From a virus, in the IMG/VR virus record IMGVR_UViG_3300038553_000013, positions 1-28,754 of that record: a DNA stretch of 28,754 nucleotides. One strand, written 5' to 3'. The notes below the pieces were generated by a model that searched no databases, was not told where the DNA came from, and saw only the letters and a list, made by a program, of their open reading frames with translations. Of the stretch, positions 7,896 to 14,588 are shown one piece after another (the stretch's first letter is position 1; each line of letters begins with the position of its first letter). The position numbers and the translations under genes are program-made.

Positions 7896-9418
7896 CACAG
7901 CGCCTCCACCATCTGGATTCGCTCGCCGATCACACGCATCACGTTGACCGCCATGCTGTTGCCGAGCGCCTTGTATCTAGGGCCGTCAGCCGCAGGCTTG
8001 CCGCGATGCGGTATGGCAGTGAAATCGTCAGGAAAGCCTTGGAGGCGCTCGCACTCGCGTGGAGTTAATCGACGAACCGCCCATGCTGTTTGAACTGCCA
8101 CGCTGGTGCAGTCGGTGTCGAGCGTGTAGGTCGAGCCGTCATCGAGGTAGCTCTTGCCAATGGTCTTGTTGCCGCCAGCCTTGGGATTGAAAGCCACGGC
8201 CTGCACTTCGGCGCGGGCCTCAACAGTGTAGGCAATTCCCTCTTGGACGCCAATGCCGTCAGGGCCGCTGGTCGGGTTCTCACGAACTGCTCCAGCTTGG
8301 ATGGCATGCGCAACGATGAAATCGCTCTCTGACTTCATGCCATTTGGATGGTCAGTGGTGCGCTGCCCGAGAGTGCCAGCGACCTGCTGCGCTACAAGGT
8401 TTGTGTCATCCTCTTGACGCCGACCAGCATAGCCGCCCTTACCAGCACTCTCTGCACCTCGAGTTAGTGAGGCAGCTACCACCGGCACAATGGGCGTTCC
8501 ACGCCCGCTGCCATCTTCACCGGCGTCAAAGCCTTCGCCGCGCAATGAATGGGCAACCAGCAGACCTTCTCGGCTCTCATGGTCACCATATGGATTGCTG
8601 GTAATCGCAGGCGCAGCGGTAGCGACTAGCGTCTCCGTCTCCGTCTCCGTCTCCGCGTCGAGGCTCTGCTGAGCGCTTGCTGTCAAGCAATACCCAACAT
8701 CCCCAGAGTTCGCGATCAAGCCGCCGTCGAGATCGAAGTCAGTTCCGAGGCCGCCACCACCCGAAGGGCGAGCGCTAATTGTTGGGGCAACTCTTTGCCC
8801 CGCTTGTCGGCGCGGCGCAGGATCCCCGCGCAGGCTCGCGGCGTCAAATAGTACCGCAGCGGCACGTCGCCAGTCTCCAAGATATCCGACAACGAACACA
8901 CGGCGTCGACGTTGCGGAACGGCCCACTCGTGTCCATGTGCTCGACAGAACTGAGCGTCAAGCACTCGGTAGGCGAACCCATACCCGAGTTCCCCCAACG
9001 CTCCGAGGAAGGAGCCAAAATCCCGTCCGTCATTGGAGGACAAAACGCCGGGGACATTCTCCCAGACCAGCCAGCGGGGGCGATATCGTGCAGCAATGGC
9101 AAGATAGGTGAGCATGAGGTTGCCCCTGGGGTCAGCCAATCCGGCTCTGAGCCCCGCGACCGAAAAGGACTGGCAGGGCGTTCCTCCAACAAGAAGTCCA
9201 ATTGCATAGTCGGGCCACTCCTGAAACCGGGTCATGTCGCCGAGGTTCGGCACACCATTGGTGGAAGCCACCTCACCCGGCATGTTGCTGCCGTAGTGGT
9301 GCGCCAGCACAGCGCTTGGAAACTTCTCAATTTCGCTGAAGAATGCAGGCGTCCAGCCGAGTGGATGCCAAGCCATGGTTGCCGCCTCAATGCCGCTGCA
9401 GACGCTGCCGTAGATCAT
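7895..9418 (-). CDS. DNA (cytosine-5) methyltransferase with repeat-rich insert
   Basis: The 507-residue enzyme transfers a methyl group from SAM to C5 of cytosine in DNA. Seen: motif I SVCSGIEAA (5-13), motif IV PCQSFS with catalytic C82, motif VI ENV (120-122), motif VIII QRRRR (169-173), and C-terminal motifs LTPRECERLQGFP and YKALGNSMAVNV. Between motif VIII and the C-terminal motifs sits an unusually long target-recognition region of about 240 residues. It is built from degenerate Gly/Asp/Thr-rich units and carries a TETETETE tract encoded by four exact hexamers (8631-8654). The start overlaps the preceding stop as ATGA. No cognate restriction endonuclease is visible, so a solitary phage methylase protecting DNA from host restriction is likely. 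Confidence 0.93.
   Translation of the reverse strand: MIYGSVCSGIEAATMAWHPLGWTPAFFSEIEKFPSAVLAHHYGSNMPGEVASTNGVPNLGDMTRFQEWPDYAIGLLVGGTPCQSFSVAGLRAGLADPRGNLMLTYLAIAARYRPRWLVWENVPGVLSSNDGRDFGSFLGALGELGYGFAYRVLDAQFCRAHGHEWAVPQRRRRVFVVGYLGDWRRAAAVLFDAASLRGDPAPRRQAGQRVAPTISARPSGGGGLGTDFDLDGGLIANSGDVGYCLTASAQQSLDAETETETETLVATAAPAITSNPYGDHESREGLLVAHSLRGEGFDAGEDGSGRGTPIVPVVAASLTRGAESAGKGGYAGRRQEDDTNLVAQQVAGTLGQRTTDHPNGMKSESDFIVAHAIQAGAVRENPTSGPDGIGVQEGIAYTVEARAEVQAVAFNPKAGGNKTIGKSYLDDGSTYTLDTDCTSVAVQTAWAVRRLTPRECERLQGFPDDFTAIPHRGKPAADGPRYKALGNSMAVNVMRVIGERIQMVEAL
8631..8654. repeat. Hexanucleotide tandem repeat inside the cytosine methyltransferase gene
   Basis: Four perfect copies of GTCTCC (plus strand) encode alternating Thr-Glu within the target-recognition region. 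Gain or loss of a unit adds or removes two residues without shifting the frame, so slippage could vary the protein length. Confidence 0.9.
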
Positions 9419-9732
9419 GCCGCCGCCTTCGCCGGCTCGCGGGCCAGTTCAATTTCAGCGAGCACCACTATGGCGTCGAAAGCTGCAGGGTTGCGTACCG
9501 CCAGTAGGAACAGCGAGCTCCATGCGTCAGCTTTGTTGACCATTGCCTCTATCGTCTGGGCGCCCTGCTTTAGGCAGCCAGTGTCATAGATGCGAGCACT
9601 ATAGAGGTCCGCTTGGACGGTAGTGATCGTGGGGTTTTCCAGGAGCGACTTTGGCCACTCAGTTTCGTGCTCCCGCGCCACGTTTCTGATCGCAGTTACG
9701 ATATCGAGAAGCCGTTTACCCTTGTCCGTCAT
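9415..9732 (-). CDS. Hypothetical phage protein, 105 residues
   Basis: This helical protein begins MTDKGKRLLDIVTAIRNVA and ends with an Ala-rich tail. No family is recognised. It is linked by ATGA junctions to the GcrA-like gene before it and the cytosine methyltransferase after it. It therefore belongs to the same translational chain and could be an accessory of either neighbour. Confidence 0.7.
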   Translation of the reverse strand: MTDKGKRLLDIVTAIRNVAREHETEWPKSLLENPTITTVQADLYSARIYDTGCLKQGAQTIEAMVNKADAWSSLFLLAVRNPAAFDAIVVLAEIELAREPAKAAA

Positions 9733-10193
9733 GGCCGCACGGCCTTGGACACGGAACGCTGGGTATGTTCGGGACAGTACGTGCCGCTGGGGATGTAGAT
9801 GCCGCAGAACAGTGTTCCGCTGCCCTCACCCGTTACCGGCCATCGGCAGGTGTGGTGGTCCAGGTCCATGATACCGAGCAGGTGGGTGACGTCGACGCCC
9901 TCACCATCCTTTATGTCGTGGGGCTCGCGTCCGGCACGCTTGCGGGCGGCTTTGGCTACAATAGCGTGAGCCCTTGGCGCACCCTTGTTGCCGTGCTGCT
10001 TAGCGGGTGCGGACTTGAAGCCTAGAAGCCTGACGTTGTTTCGATCGCAGAAGCCGCATACAGCTGATCGTGATGCGTTGCGGAAGTTGTCGGCGATCTG
10101 AGCAGCGGAGAGCCCATCAGCCACCATCGGGCGGATGATTTTTAGCCGAGCCTCGCCCGATAGCATTGTCCAGTTCGGAAGTACGTCAAGCAT
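9729..10193 (-). CDS. GcrA-family transcription regulator
   Basis: The 154-residue product has both halves of GcrA. The N-terminal helix-turn-helix (VADGLSAAQIADNF...SRSAV, about 24-45) is followed by a basic linker. The C-terminal block CRWPVTG...LFCG...YCPEHTQRS (about 116-147) is the part that contacts RNA polymerase sigma-70 in Caulobacter GcrA. In that host GcrA activates promoters in a manner that depends on adenine methylation by CcrM (established for the family). Here it overlaps by 8 bases the end of an NPPF methyltransferase gene, a suggestive pairing. The ATG at 10193 is chosen because the domain starts there; upstream in-frame residues are low-complexity. It probably tunes host or phage transcription during development (inference). 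Confidence 0.85.
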   Translation of the reverse strand: MLDVLPNWTMLSGEARLKIIRPMVADGLSAAQIADNFRNASRSAVCGFCDRNNVRLLGFKSAPAKQHGNKGAPRAHAIVAKAARKRAGREPHDIKDGEGVDVTHLLGIMDLDHHTCRWPVTGEGSGTLFCGIYIPSGTYCPEHTQRSVSKAVRP

Positions 10194-10875
10194 CGGCGGT
10201 CTCCAGATGATTGAAGAGTTCGTGCTGCCTGGCGTCTTTGCGATCGAGCATGCGCAGGACTGTTTCGCCCTGGCGCTCCTTGTCCCAAACGAACCAAGCG
10301 TTGAGCATTGGCGGGGCGCCCTGCCCCGTAAAATCGATCTTCCAGCGCATGAGGTAGACGCGGGCGGGAGGATGTGCGGCATAGAACGGGGCCAGCCCGC
10401 CAGCTCCAGGCCAGCCCCAGTTCATCAGCAGCGCCATGTATTCGACGCCAATGGTCTCAAGAGCATGGCGAAGCCAGCGGGCCTTACCATTGCCCCATCC
10501 ACACTCGGAGAACGGCGGGTTCGTCACGATGGCCTTGGGCCCGCTGGTGAACTGGTAGAAATCGGCGATCATCGCGCCGCAGCCGCGGTCAACCAGGTCC
10601 GACTTCTGGACCTTCAGCCCTAAGGCTTCCATCTCGCGGACCATTGCACCGTCGCCAGCAGCAGGCTCCCAAATGCAAGGGAAGTCACGCAGACGATTTA
10701 TCTCGGCATGTAACAGTGCCCGAGTGGGTTCTGGTGGCGTGGGGTAGAAGTCGTCACGCTCCCGCTCGAGGCCCTCGTCCGACTTGGCGAAGGTGCCGTC
10801 GAGCAGTTGAACCACGACCGGCTTCGGCGTCTTTCCAGTTGCGCGGAAGAGCCCGCGTGCCGACGCGGCCGTCAA
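10186..10875 (-). CDS. DNA methyltransferase-like protein with NPPF motif (TTG start)
   Basis: The 229-residue product has the SAM-dependent fold of amino-methylating DNA enzymes: DFYPTPPEPTRALL (about 43-55), motif I EPAAGDG (70-76) and catalytic motif IV NPPF (119-122). This order is typical of phage N6-adenine-type methylases, but the target base and site cannot be read from sequence. No ATG lies near the conserved start. The TTG at 10875 is chosen because AGGAG sits 8 bases before it and it overlaps the upstream stop. A longer frame would run far into the neighbouring gene. It is followed with an 8-base overlap by the GcrA-like gene, and a cytosine methylase lies two genes further on. Confidence 0.75.
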   Translation of the reverse strand: MTAASARGLFRATGKTPKPVVVQLLDGTFAKSDEGLERERDDFYPTPPEPTRALLHAEINRLRDFPCIWEPAAGDGAMVREMEALGLKVQKSDLVDRGCGAMIADFYQFTSGPKAIVTNPPFSECGWGNGKARWLRHALETIGVEYMALLMNWGWPGAGGLAPFYAAHPPARVYLMRWKIDFTGQGAPPMLNAWFVWDKERQGETVLRMLDRKDARQHELFNHLETADA

Positions 10876-11822
10876 AGTACCGGCTCCTCGTACATGTCGA
10901 GGGCTTCCTTGTAGCGGGCGCGAACCGCGACCATCTGGCGCTCGGTGCCCTTCCACGCATAGGCGTTGTCATCCACCAAGCCTATGCAGGACTGATGCAG
11001 ATACTTGCCATCGCGATTGCCTGTACGGAGGCGGAATAGCTGCCCCCTGGCGTGCTTTGCCGCTGGGCGGGAGGTTGGTGGCTTGGGAGGGCTCACAGGC
11101 GCCACAGACTGCGACTGAAGCTGTATCGCATCCTTCAGCGTGTCTGTGATCTTCGCTACCCTTCTCGCCTCGAACTCTGCCTGTGTTGGTAGTCCAAGGC
11201 CGTGGCAGCGCGACACTGCCGATATTTTAAAGACCGTCACGCCTAAGGCTTCACCAATAAGCTTAGCAGGCCACTCGGGCTGGCGGTCGTGCATTTCCTT
11301 GATGCGATCGATCAAACTATCATCTGCAGCCGGAGCGGCAGAGGCCGGAGCCTCCACCGGCTTACCCGAGCTTGTCTGTAATCCGGTACTCAGGTGCGCG
11401 GTATGTCCGGACATACCTTCGCCGTTCGCAGTAGCGGCGGCTTCCAGGGGCGCATCCCCTTCCTGAGCAATTTGACCCCGCACCGTGGCTGCAGGTTCGC
11501 GCAAATCATCCTCACCGACAAATCCACGCGATGCCGGGGGAAGCTCGTCAGCCGTTTCCGGCTGAATAGATTGACCGTCTACGATGCCCTCCGCACGGTC
11601 GAGAGAGGTTGGAGTGGCAGCACCTTGGGGAGTCTGCGGCCCGGCGGCGCCCGCCTGCATCTGCGCAGCCGTTGCAGGCGACTGCGGTTCGTGATCGCCC
11701 ACCAGCTCACGAGCTTGGGTGATGAAGTCTTGCCACCGATCATTGTCTGCCAACAGGCGGTGGATTTCGCGGTCGTTCTGAGCAATGCGGTTCTTCGCCT
11801 GCTCTATGATGTCCAAGGTCAT
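10872..11822 (-). CDS. Coiled-coil and HTH protein, unknown phage regulator
   Basis: The 316-residue product has three parts. Residues 1-45 form a charged helix likely to coil. About 46-165 is a Pro/Ala/Thr/Gln-rich linker of low complexity. About 170-212 (IKEMHDRQPEWPAKLIGEALG...HGLGLP) has the pattern of a GcrA-like helix-turn-helix. A C-terminal part (GQLFRLRTGNRDGKYLHQ, then AYAWKGTERQMVAVRARYKEA) may bind nucleic acid or a partner. No family name can be given. It begins 2 bases after the resolvase stop. Its own stop overlaps the TTG start of the methyltransferase. Confidence 0.7.
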   Translation of the reverse strand: MTLDIIEQAKNRIAQNDREIHRLLADNDRWQDFITQARELVGDHEPQSPATAAQMQAGAAGPQTPQGAATPTSLDRAEGIVDGQSIQPETADELPPASRGFVGEDDLREPAATVRGQIAQEGDAPLEAAATANGEGMSGHTAHLSTGLQTSSGKPVEAPASAAPAADDSLIDRIKEMHDRQPEWPAKLIGEALGVTVFKISAVSRCHGLGLPTQAEFEARRVAKITDTLKDAIQLQSQSVAPVSPPKPPTSRPAAKHARGQLFRLRTGNRDGKYLHQSCIGLVDDNAYAWKGTERQMVAVRARYKEALDMYEEPVL

Positions 11823-11824
11823 CG

Positions 11825-12307
11825 CTAGAAGCTCACATCTGCGCGCTGGGCCGTATCAGCCTGAGCGAACTTGAAATCGAATAAGGCCTGGGCGTCGGCC
11901 TCGTTGTCGTCCGCCGGAGACAGCCCACGACGTTCGGACTCGGCGATCATTGCCGCCTTGTCGGCGTTACCCTTCCCCGTCCAGTGCTTCTTGATGGTGC
12001 CAACCGGCACCGCCTCGTATGGAATGCTGCGCTCCTCGCACCAGGCCGTCAGGGTCGCCATCAACCCCCCATACACGTGCGCAGCATCAGTCGCGGCGTG
12101 GCGCCGGACTTCTTCAAATGCCACCTGATCAATCGGGTAAGCGCCGGACATCTCATTGAGCCAACCCCGAAACTTGACGAACCGCATGCCGCCGCCTTCA
12201 AACCGGCCCGGCTTGAAGTTGGCGGTGCCGCTGGAGCTGGCCGCGGCGTTGCCAACGCAAAACCCTGTGGTTGTGCCGAGATCGAGCGCCAGCAGACACC
12301 GGGCCAT
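11825..12307 (-). CDS. RuvC-like Holliday junction resolvase
   Basis: The 160-residue product has the RNase H-fold resolvase signature: LLALDLGTTTGF with D9, AFEEVRRH with E64/E65, and DDNEADAQALFDF with D133/D134 and E136/D138 near the C-terminus. These are the acidic residues that bind metal ions in RuvC-type enzymes. Phage members cut branched intermediates made in replication and recombination, clearing DNA for packaging. It is coupled to the previous gene by a TGATG junction at 12307. It fits with the RecE/RecT-like genes on the other arm. Confidence 0.88.
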   Translation of the reverse strand: MARCLLALDLGTTTGFCVGNAAASSSGTANFKPGRFEGGGMRFVKFRGWLNEMSGAYPIDQVAFEEVRRHAATDAAHVYGGLMATLTAWCEERSIPYEAVPVGTIKKHWTGKGNADKAAMIAESERRGLSPADDNEADAQALFDFKFAQADTAQRADVSF

Positions 12308-12732
12308 CAGTGCTTCACCTGGCTGAGTACTTCCTCGCCTTCAGCAAGTTCTGCAGCCGTAGGATCATGGGACGGCGGCGTCTCGTCGGGATCATCTGCG
12401 AGATGATCCTCGTCGTTCACCATCGAGAAGAAGCAGAACTGACCGACCGCATCCTCGAAGACCTCGATGTAGTCTTCATCGACATTGGAGGTGAGCTCTT
12501 CGATCTTACGCTCGAGCGAACGGCGCTTCAGGATTGGGTTAAGCACCTTCATCGGGATGCCCAGATCATCCTTCGCCTGCTTTTTTTGAACCTTGATCTT
12601 GTTCGCGATGCCTGCGCACTCACCCATGGCAGCGGCCATGATGGATTTCTTCTGCGCTTCCAGGCTCTCGATCGCGTCGATCACCGCGCGCATATCGTCG
12701 TCATCGTAAGAATTCTGCCGGTACTCAGTCAT
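12307..12732 (-). CDS. Hypothetical coiled-coil phage protein (weakly GapR-like)
   Basis: The 141-residue product has an Asp-rich N-terminus, then long charged helices (RAVIDAIESLEAQKKSIMAAAM, KVQKKQAKDDLGIPMKVLNPILKRRSLERKIEEL), and an acidic C-terminal tail. The pattern of a helix with an IE-LE-EKK core followed by a basic R-rich helix recalls GapR/DUF2312 nucleoid proteins. The resemblance is weak and the protein is longer. An AAGGA lies about 7 bases before the ATG. A 9-base GC hairpin lies in the gap upstream. Confidence 0.65.
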   Translation of the reverse strand: MTEYRQNSYDDDDMRAVIDAIESLEAQKKSIMAAAMGECAGIANKIKVQKKQAKDDLGIPMKVLNPILKRRSLERKIEELTSNVDEDYIEVFEDAVGQFCFFSMVNDEDHLADDPDETPPSHDPTAAELAEGEEVLSQVKH

Positions 12733-12760
12733 GGATTGATCCTTGTTTGAGGAATAGGCA

Positions 12761-12789
12761 CCCCGCCGCGGGAGGAGGATGCGGCGGGG
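12761..12789 (-). terminator. Strong GC hairpin just after a stop codon, no T-run
   Basis: CCCCGCCGC (12761-12769) and GCGGCGGGG (12781-12789) form a perfect 9-base stem with an 11-base loop, directly abutting the stop codon of the 172-residue gene. In the leftward transcript no poly-U tail follows, so partial termination, pausing or 3' end protection is more likely than complete termination. Confidence 0.5.
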
Positions 12790-13308
12790 CTACTCGGCAG
12801 CGATAAGGGAGGAGGACTCGCTGTCGGGGTTGGATTTCAAAAGAAGCGAAGCAGCCACAGTGCGGCGAACCGCTTGCATCGCTCGGCGCCGATCCGGACC
12901 TGAAGCCAGAAGATTTGCACCCTGCTGACGGTCAAAGGCTTGCCACTCCCGGGCCGTGGCGAGTTCGGCTTCAAGAGCTTGGCGTTGCGTGACCAGGGCA
13001 TGTTCCACCTGTTGGCTGGCTTCAATGAATGCGCTTAGCTTCTGCTCAATGGTGGGCCGCGGATTGGTGAGCGCGCGCACCACGTCCATAAGGTGACTTG
13101 GGATTTCGGCCTTCTCTCCATGCCAAAGTGCGTACGCCGTCCGGTCCGAGATGTGCTTGTTCTTGGGAAGCATGCCATTCACACGACGCTGCGCACGGTT
13201 GCGCACATGAACATCAGCTTCACCGATGCCCTTGATGCCGCCGATCTGACGAAAGCGGCGCTTCATCTCTAAAATTGGGTCTTCACGGTTTTCCATTTCG
13301 GCGGTCAC
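12790..13308 (-). CDS. Hypothetical phage protein with HTH-like and coiled-coil parts
   Basis: The 172-residue product has a basic N-terminus, a region reading as a possible helix-turn-helix (SDRTAYALWHGEKAEIPSHL, about 53-72), then a long helix rich in Gln/Glu/Ala (IEQKLSAFIEASQQVEHAL onward) likely to coil, and a Ser-rich tail. Function is unknown. The GTG at 13308 overlaps the stop of the 48-residue gene as GTGA, favouring that start; an ATG four codons later (13296) is the alternative. The stop abuts a GC-rich hairpin. Confidence 0.65.
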   Translation of the reverse strand: MTAEMENREDPILEMKRRFRQIGGIKGIGEADVHVRNRAQRRVNGMLPKNKHISDRTAYALWHGEKAEIPSHLMDVVRALTNPRPTIEQKLSAFIEASQQVEHALVTQRQALEAELATAREWQAFDRQQGANLLASGPDRRRAMQAVRRTVAASLLLKSNPDSESSSLIAAE

Positions 13309-13451
13309 ACTTTCCGAAAACGCGGAGTCGAGTTGGTGTTGATTGTGCGGGAACGGAGCTTCCCCACATGACGAGACATGACGAACCCCATAGCCGCCGC
13401 GTAGAGGATCAGAAGAGCTGCGCAGCTAACGACGATGCCCAGCTCAGACAT
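13305..13451 (-). CDS. 48-residue single-pass membrane protein
   Basis: The translation begins MSELGIVVSCAALLILYAAA and continues MGFVMSRHV before a basic, Ser/Thr/Arg-rich tail. That gives one membrane helix with an N-out, positive-inside pattern. The ATG at 13451 directly follows the upstream stop (TGAATG). The stop overlaps the GTG of the next gene, so the frame sits neatly in the operon chain. In phages, such proteins may be superinfection-exclusion or host-takeover factors; nothing here decides between these. Confidence 0.65.
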   Translation of the reverse strand: MSELGIVVSCAALLILYAAAMGFVMSRHVGKLRSRTINTNSTPRFRKV

Positions 13452-13688
13452 TCACGCCTCCAAAGCCGCAGCAACGGCTGCAGCTTCACGGCGGTAGCGG
13501 TCCTTCTGGACCTCTGGGACACGGACCCACCGCCGATATGCGTTGGCTGGATCGCGGATGAATTCGGCAAAGAGCGCCACAGCGGCGCGTTCGAGGCGGT
13601 CGCTGGCAACTTGCTGATCGGGATCAAAGCAGGTCACCAGTGGGCAACCATTCATCCGGCCGCTGATGGACTCCTGCTTCCCCCTCAT
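13452..13688 (-). CDS. Hypothetical phage protein, 78 residues
   Basis: The product has a helical C-terminal half rich in Arg, Ala and Tyr (AEFIRDPANAYRRW, KDRYRREAAAVAAAL), a pattern common in uncharacterised phage proteins. AGGTGA lies about 7 bases before the ATG at 13688. A second ATG eleven codons in is possible. It starts 38 bases from the start of the divergent 178-residue gene. Confidence 0.65.
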   Translation of the reverse strand: MRGKQESISGRMNGCPLVTCFDPDQQVASDRLERAAVALFAEFIRDPANAYRRWVRVPEVQKDRYRREAAAVAAALEA

Positions 13689-13726
13689 GGCAGCGTCACC
13701 TGCTGCAATCGAAAGGACATTCGATC

Positions 13727-14263
13727 ATGACCGACACGACTGATGCTGCTCGCATCGCTGCGCTGGAGCTTGCTGCCAACGCGATCCTCTTCGAACTTGC
13801 AGCACTGAGAGGCAAAGGGCCGTGGTTCGGCGGGTTGCTGAGTCGAACCCAAACCGCCGCGCTTTCGCTTTACCCACCCAAGGCATCGTCGGACAGCGAG
13901 AAGAAGGCTTGGGACAAAGCCGTGCACGCCACAGTCTACGGTGTGTTTCAGCGCATCTTGATGGACAAAACCGTTCCCGAGTACCGGTACGACGCAGCCA
14001 TCTCCGGTGATGGCACCGCCCACCACATCCTCGCCCCGGCCGTCGCTGCCGGGTACCGCATCGTTGCGGAGCTTGCACTGAACGTTAAAGGCAGCGCCAT
14101 CGATGGTAACGCCCTTGATCTGCTCGAAGCTGAGGCCATACGACAGGCAAAGCTCCAGGTAGTCCCAAGTGATGCCAAGGGTCTGCTGAAAGAGCGCTGG
14201 ATCGGCGCCAGCATCGCGGCAATCGACCATGTCCTTGCTGGAAAGCGAGGAGCCAATGAGTAG
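13727..14263 (+). CDS. Hypothetical protein, 178 residues, opposite to surrounding operon
   Basis: The product begins MTDTTDAARIAALELAANAI and is a balanced, mainly helical protein with normal Lys/Glu/Asp content; no family is recognised. An AAGGA lies about 9 bases before the ATG. It runs against the leftward operon, between the 78-residue gene and the Cro-like gene. A long frame on the other strand, in the same codon phase (stop at 13685, ATG at 14290), also joins both neighbours by ATGA overlaps. I prefer the plus gene because of its ribosome site and more natural composition, while the minus frame is Cys/Gly/Val-rich. The choice is not certain. Confidence 0.6.
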   Translation: MTDTTDAARIAALELAANAILFELAALRGKGPWFGGLLSRTQTAALSLYPPKASSDSEKKAWDKAVHATVYGVFQRILMDKTVPEYRYDAAISGDGTAHHILAPAVAAGYRIVAELALNVKGSAIDGNALDLLEAEAIRQAKLQVVPSDAKGLLKERWIGASIAAIDHVLAGKRGANE

Positions 14264-14286
14264 ACCGGAAACTACGGGGTATGTGG

Positions 14287-14523
14287 TCATGCTGCGCTCT
14301 CCCGCTCGGAGACGCTGCGCACAAAGATGGCTGCCAGGTCCGGCCGCAGGTCGAACCGGGAAATACCGGTGGCTCGCTCGACCGCAACAACACGTTCGGC
14401 GGGGATGCTGCCGCGACACCAGCGGGAGACGGTTGCTTTGTCCACGCCGAGAGCGCGAGACACGTCAATGGGTTTGACCCCGCGTTGCTTCAGCAAATCA
14501 GCGAATGTTTTGGTGGTGCTCAT
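14287..14523 (-). CDS. Cro/YdaS-like DNA-binding protein
   Basis: The 78-residue product carries a helix-turn-helix (LLKQRGVKPIDVSRALGVDKATVSRW, about 10-35) and the PAERVVAVERATG...RFDLRPDL segment (41-62) typical of YdaS-type phage regulators. As the first gene leftward from the divergent switch it is in the Cro position, opposing the XRE repressor. There is no recognisable ribosome site before the ATG at 14523. A TTGACA...ACTAAT promoter would start RNA at or next to that ATG, so a leaderless message is suggested. Confidence 0.85.
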   Translation of the reverse strand: MSTTKTFADLLKQRGVKPIDVSRALGVDKATVSRWCRGSIPAERVVAVERATGISRFDLRPDLAAIFVRSVSERESAA

Positions 14524-14530
14524 GGGAGCT

Positions 14531-14560
14531 ATTAGTTGCGCAACTAACAACTGTTGTCAA
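14531..14560 (-). promoter_or_regulatory. Predicted leftward early promoter
   Basis: On the minus strand a perfect -35 TTGACA (14555-14560) is followed after 18 bases by ACTAAT (14531-14536). The -10 lies inside the palindromic operator at 14532-14547, so a bound repressor would block it. Transcription would begin about at the ATG of the Cro-like gene. Confidence 0.6.
14532..14547. promoter_or_regulatory. Operator palindrome 1
   Basis: TTAGTTGCGCAACTAA is a perfect 16-base palindrome between the divergent Cro-like and repressor genes, covering the leftward -10 box. Its core TTGCGCAA repeats nearby. Confidence 0.75.
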
Positions 14561-14564
14561 TACG

Positions 14565-14580
14565 CTTGTTGCGCAAGGTG
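14565..14580. promoter_or_regulatory. Operator-like palindrome 2, imperfect
   Basis: CTTGTTGCGCAAGGTG has the same TTGCGCAA core with degenerate flanks, between the leftward -35 and the repressor start. It probably forms one of a set of spaced operators. Confidence 0.6.
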
Positions 14581-14588
14581 CTAACGAC

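Noticed and set aside
12271-12750. A 159-codon plus-strand frame opposite the RuvC-side 141-residue gene
   Set aside because: The minus gene has a ribosome site, operon junctions and a natural charged-helix composition. The plus frame has none of these.
13685-14419. A 244-codon minus-strand open frame opposite the 178-residue gene
   Set aside because: It is in the same codon phase as the plus gene and has Cys/Gly/Val-rich composition typical of an antisense shadow. I kept the issue as a finding because its ATGA overlaps are unusual.
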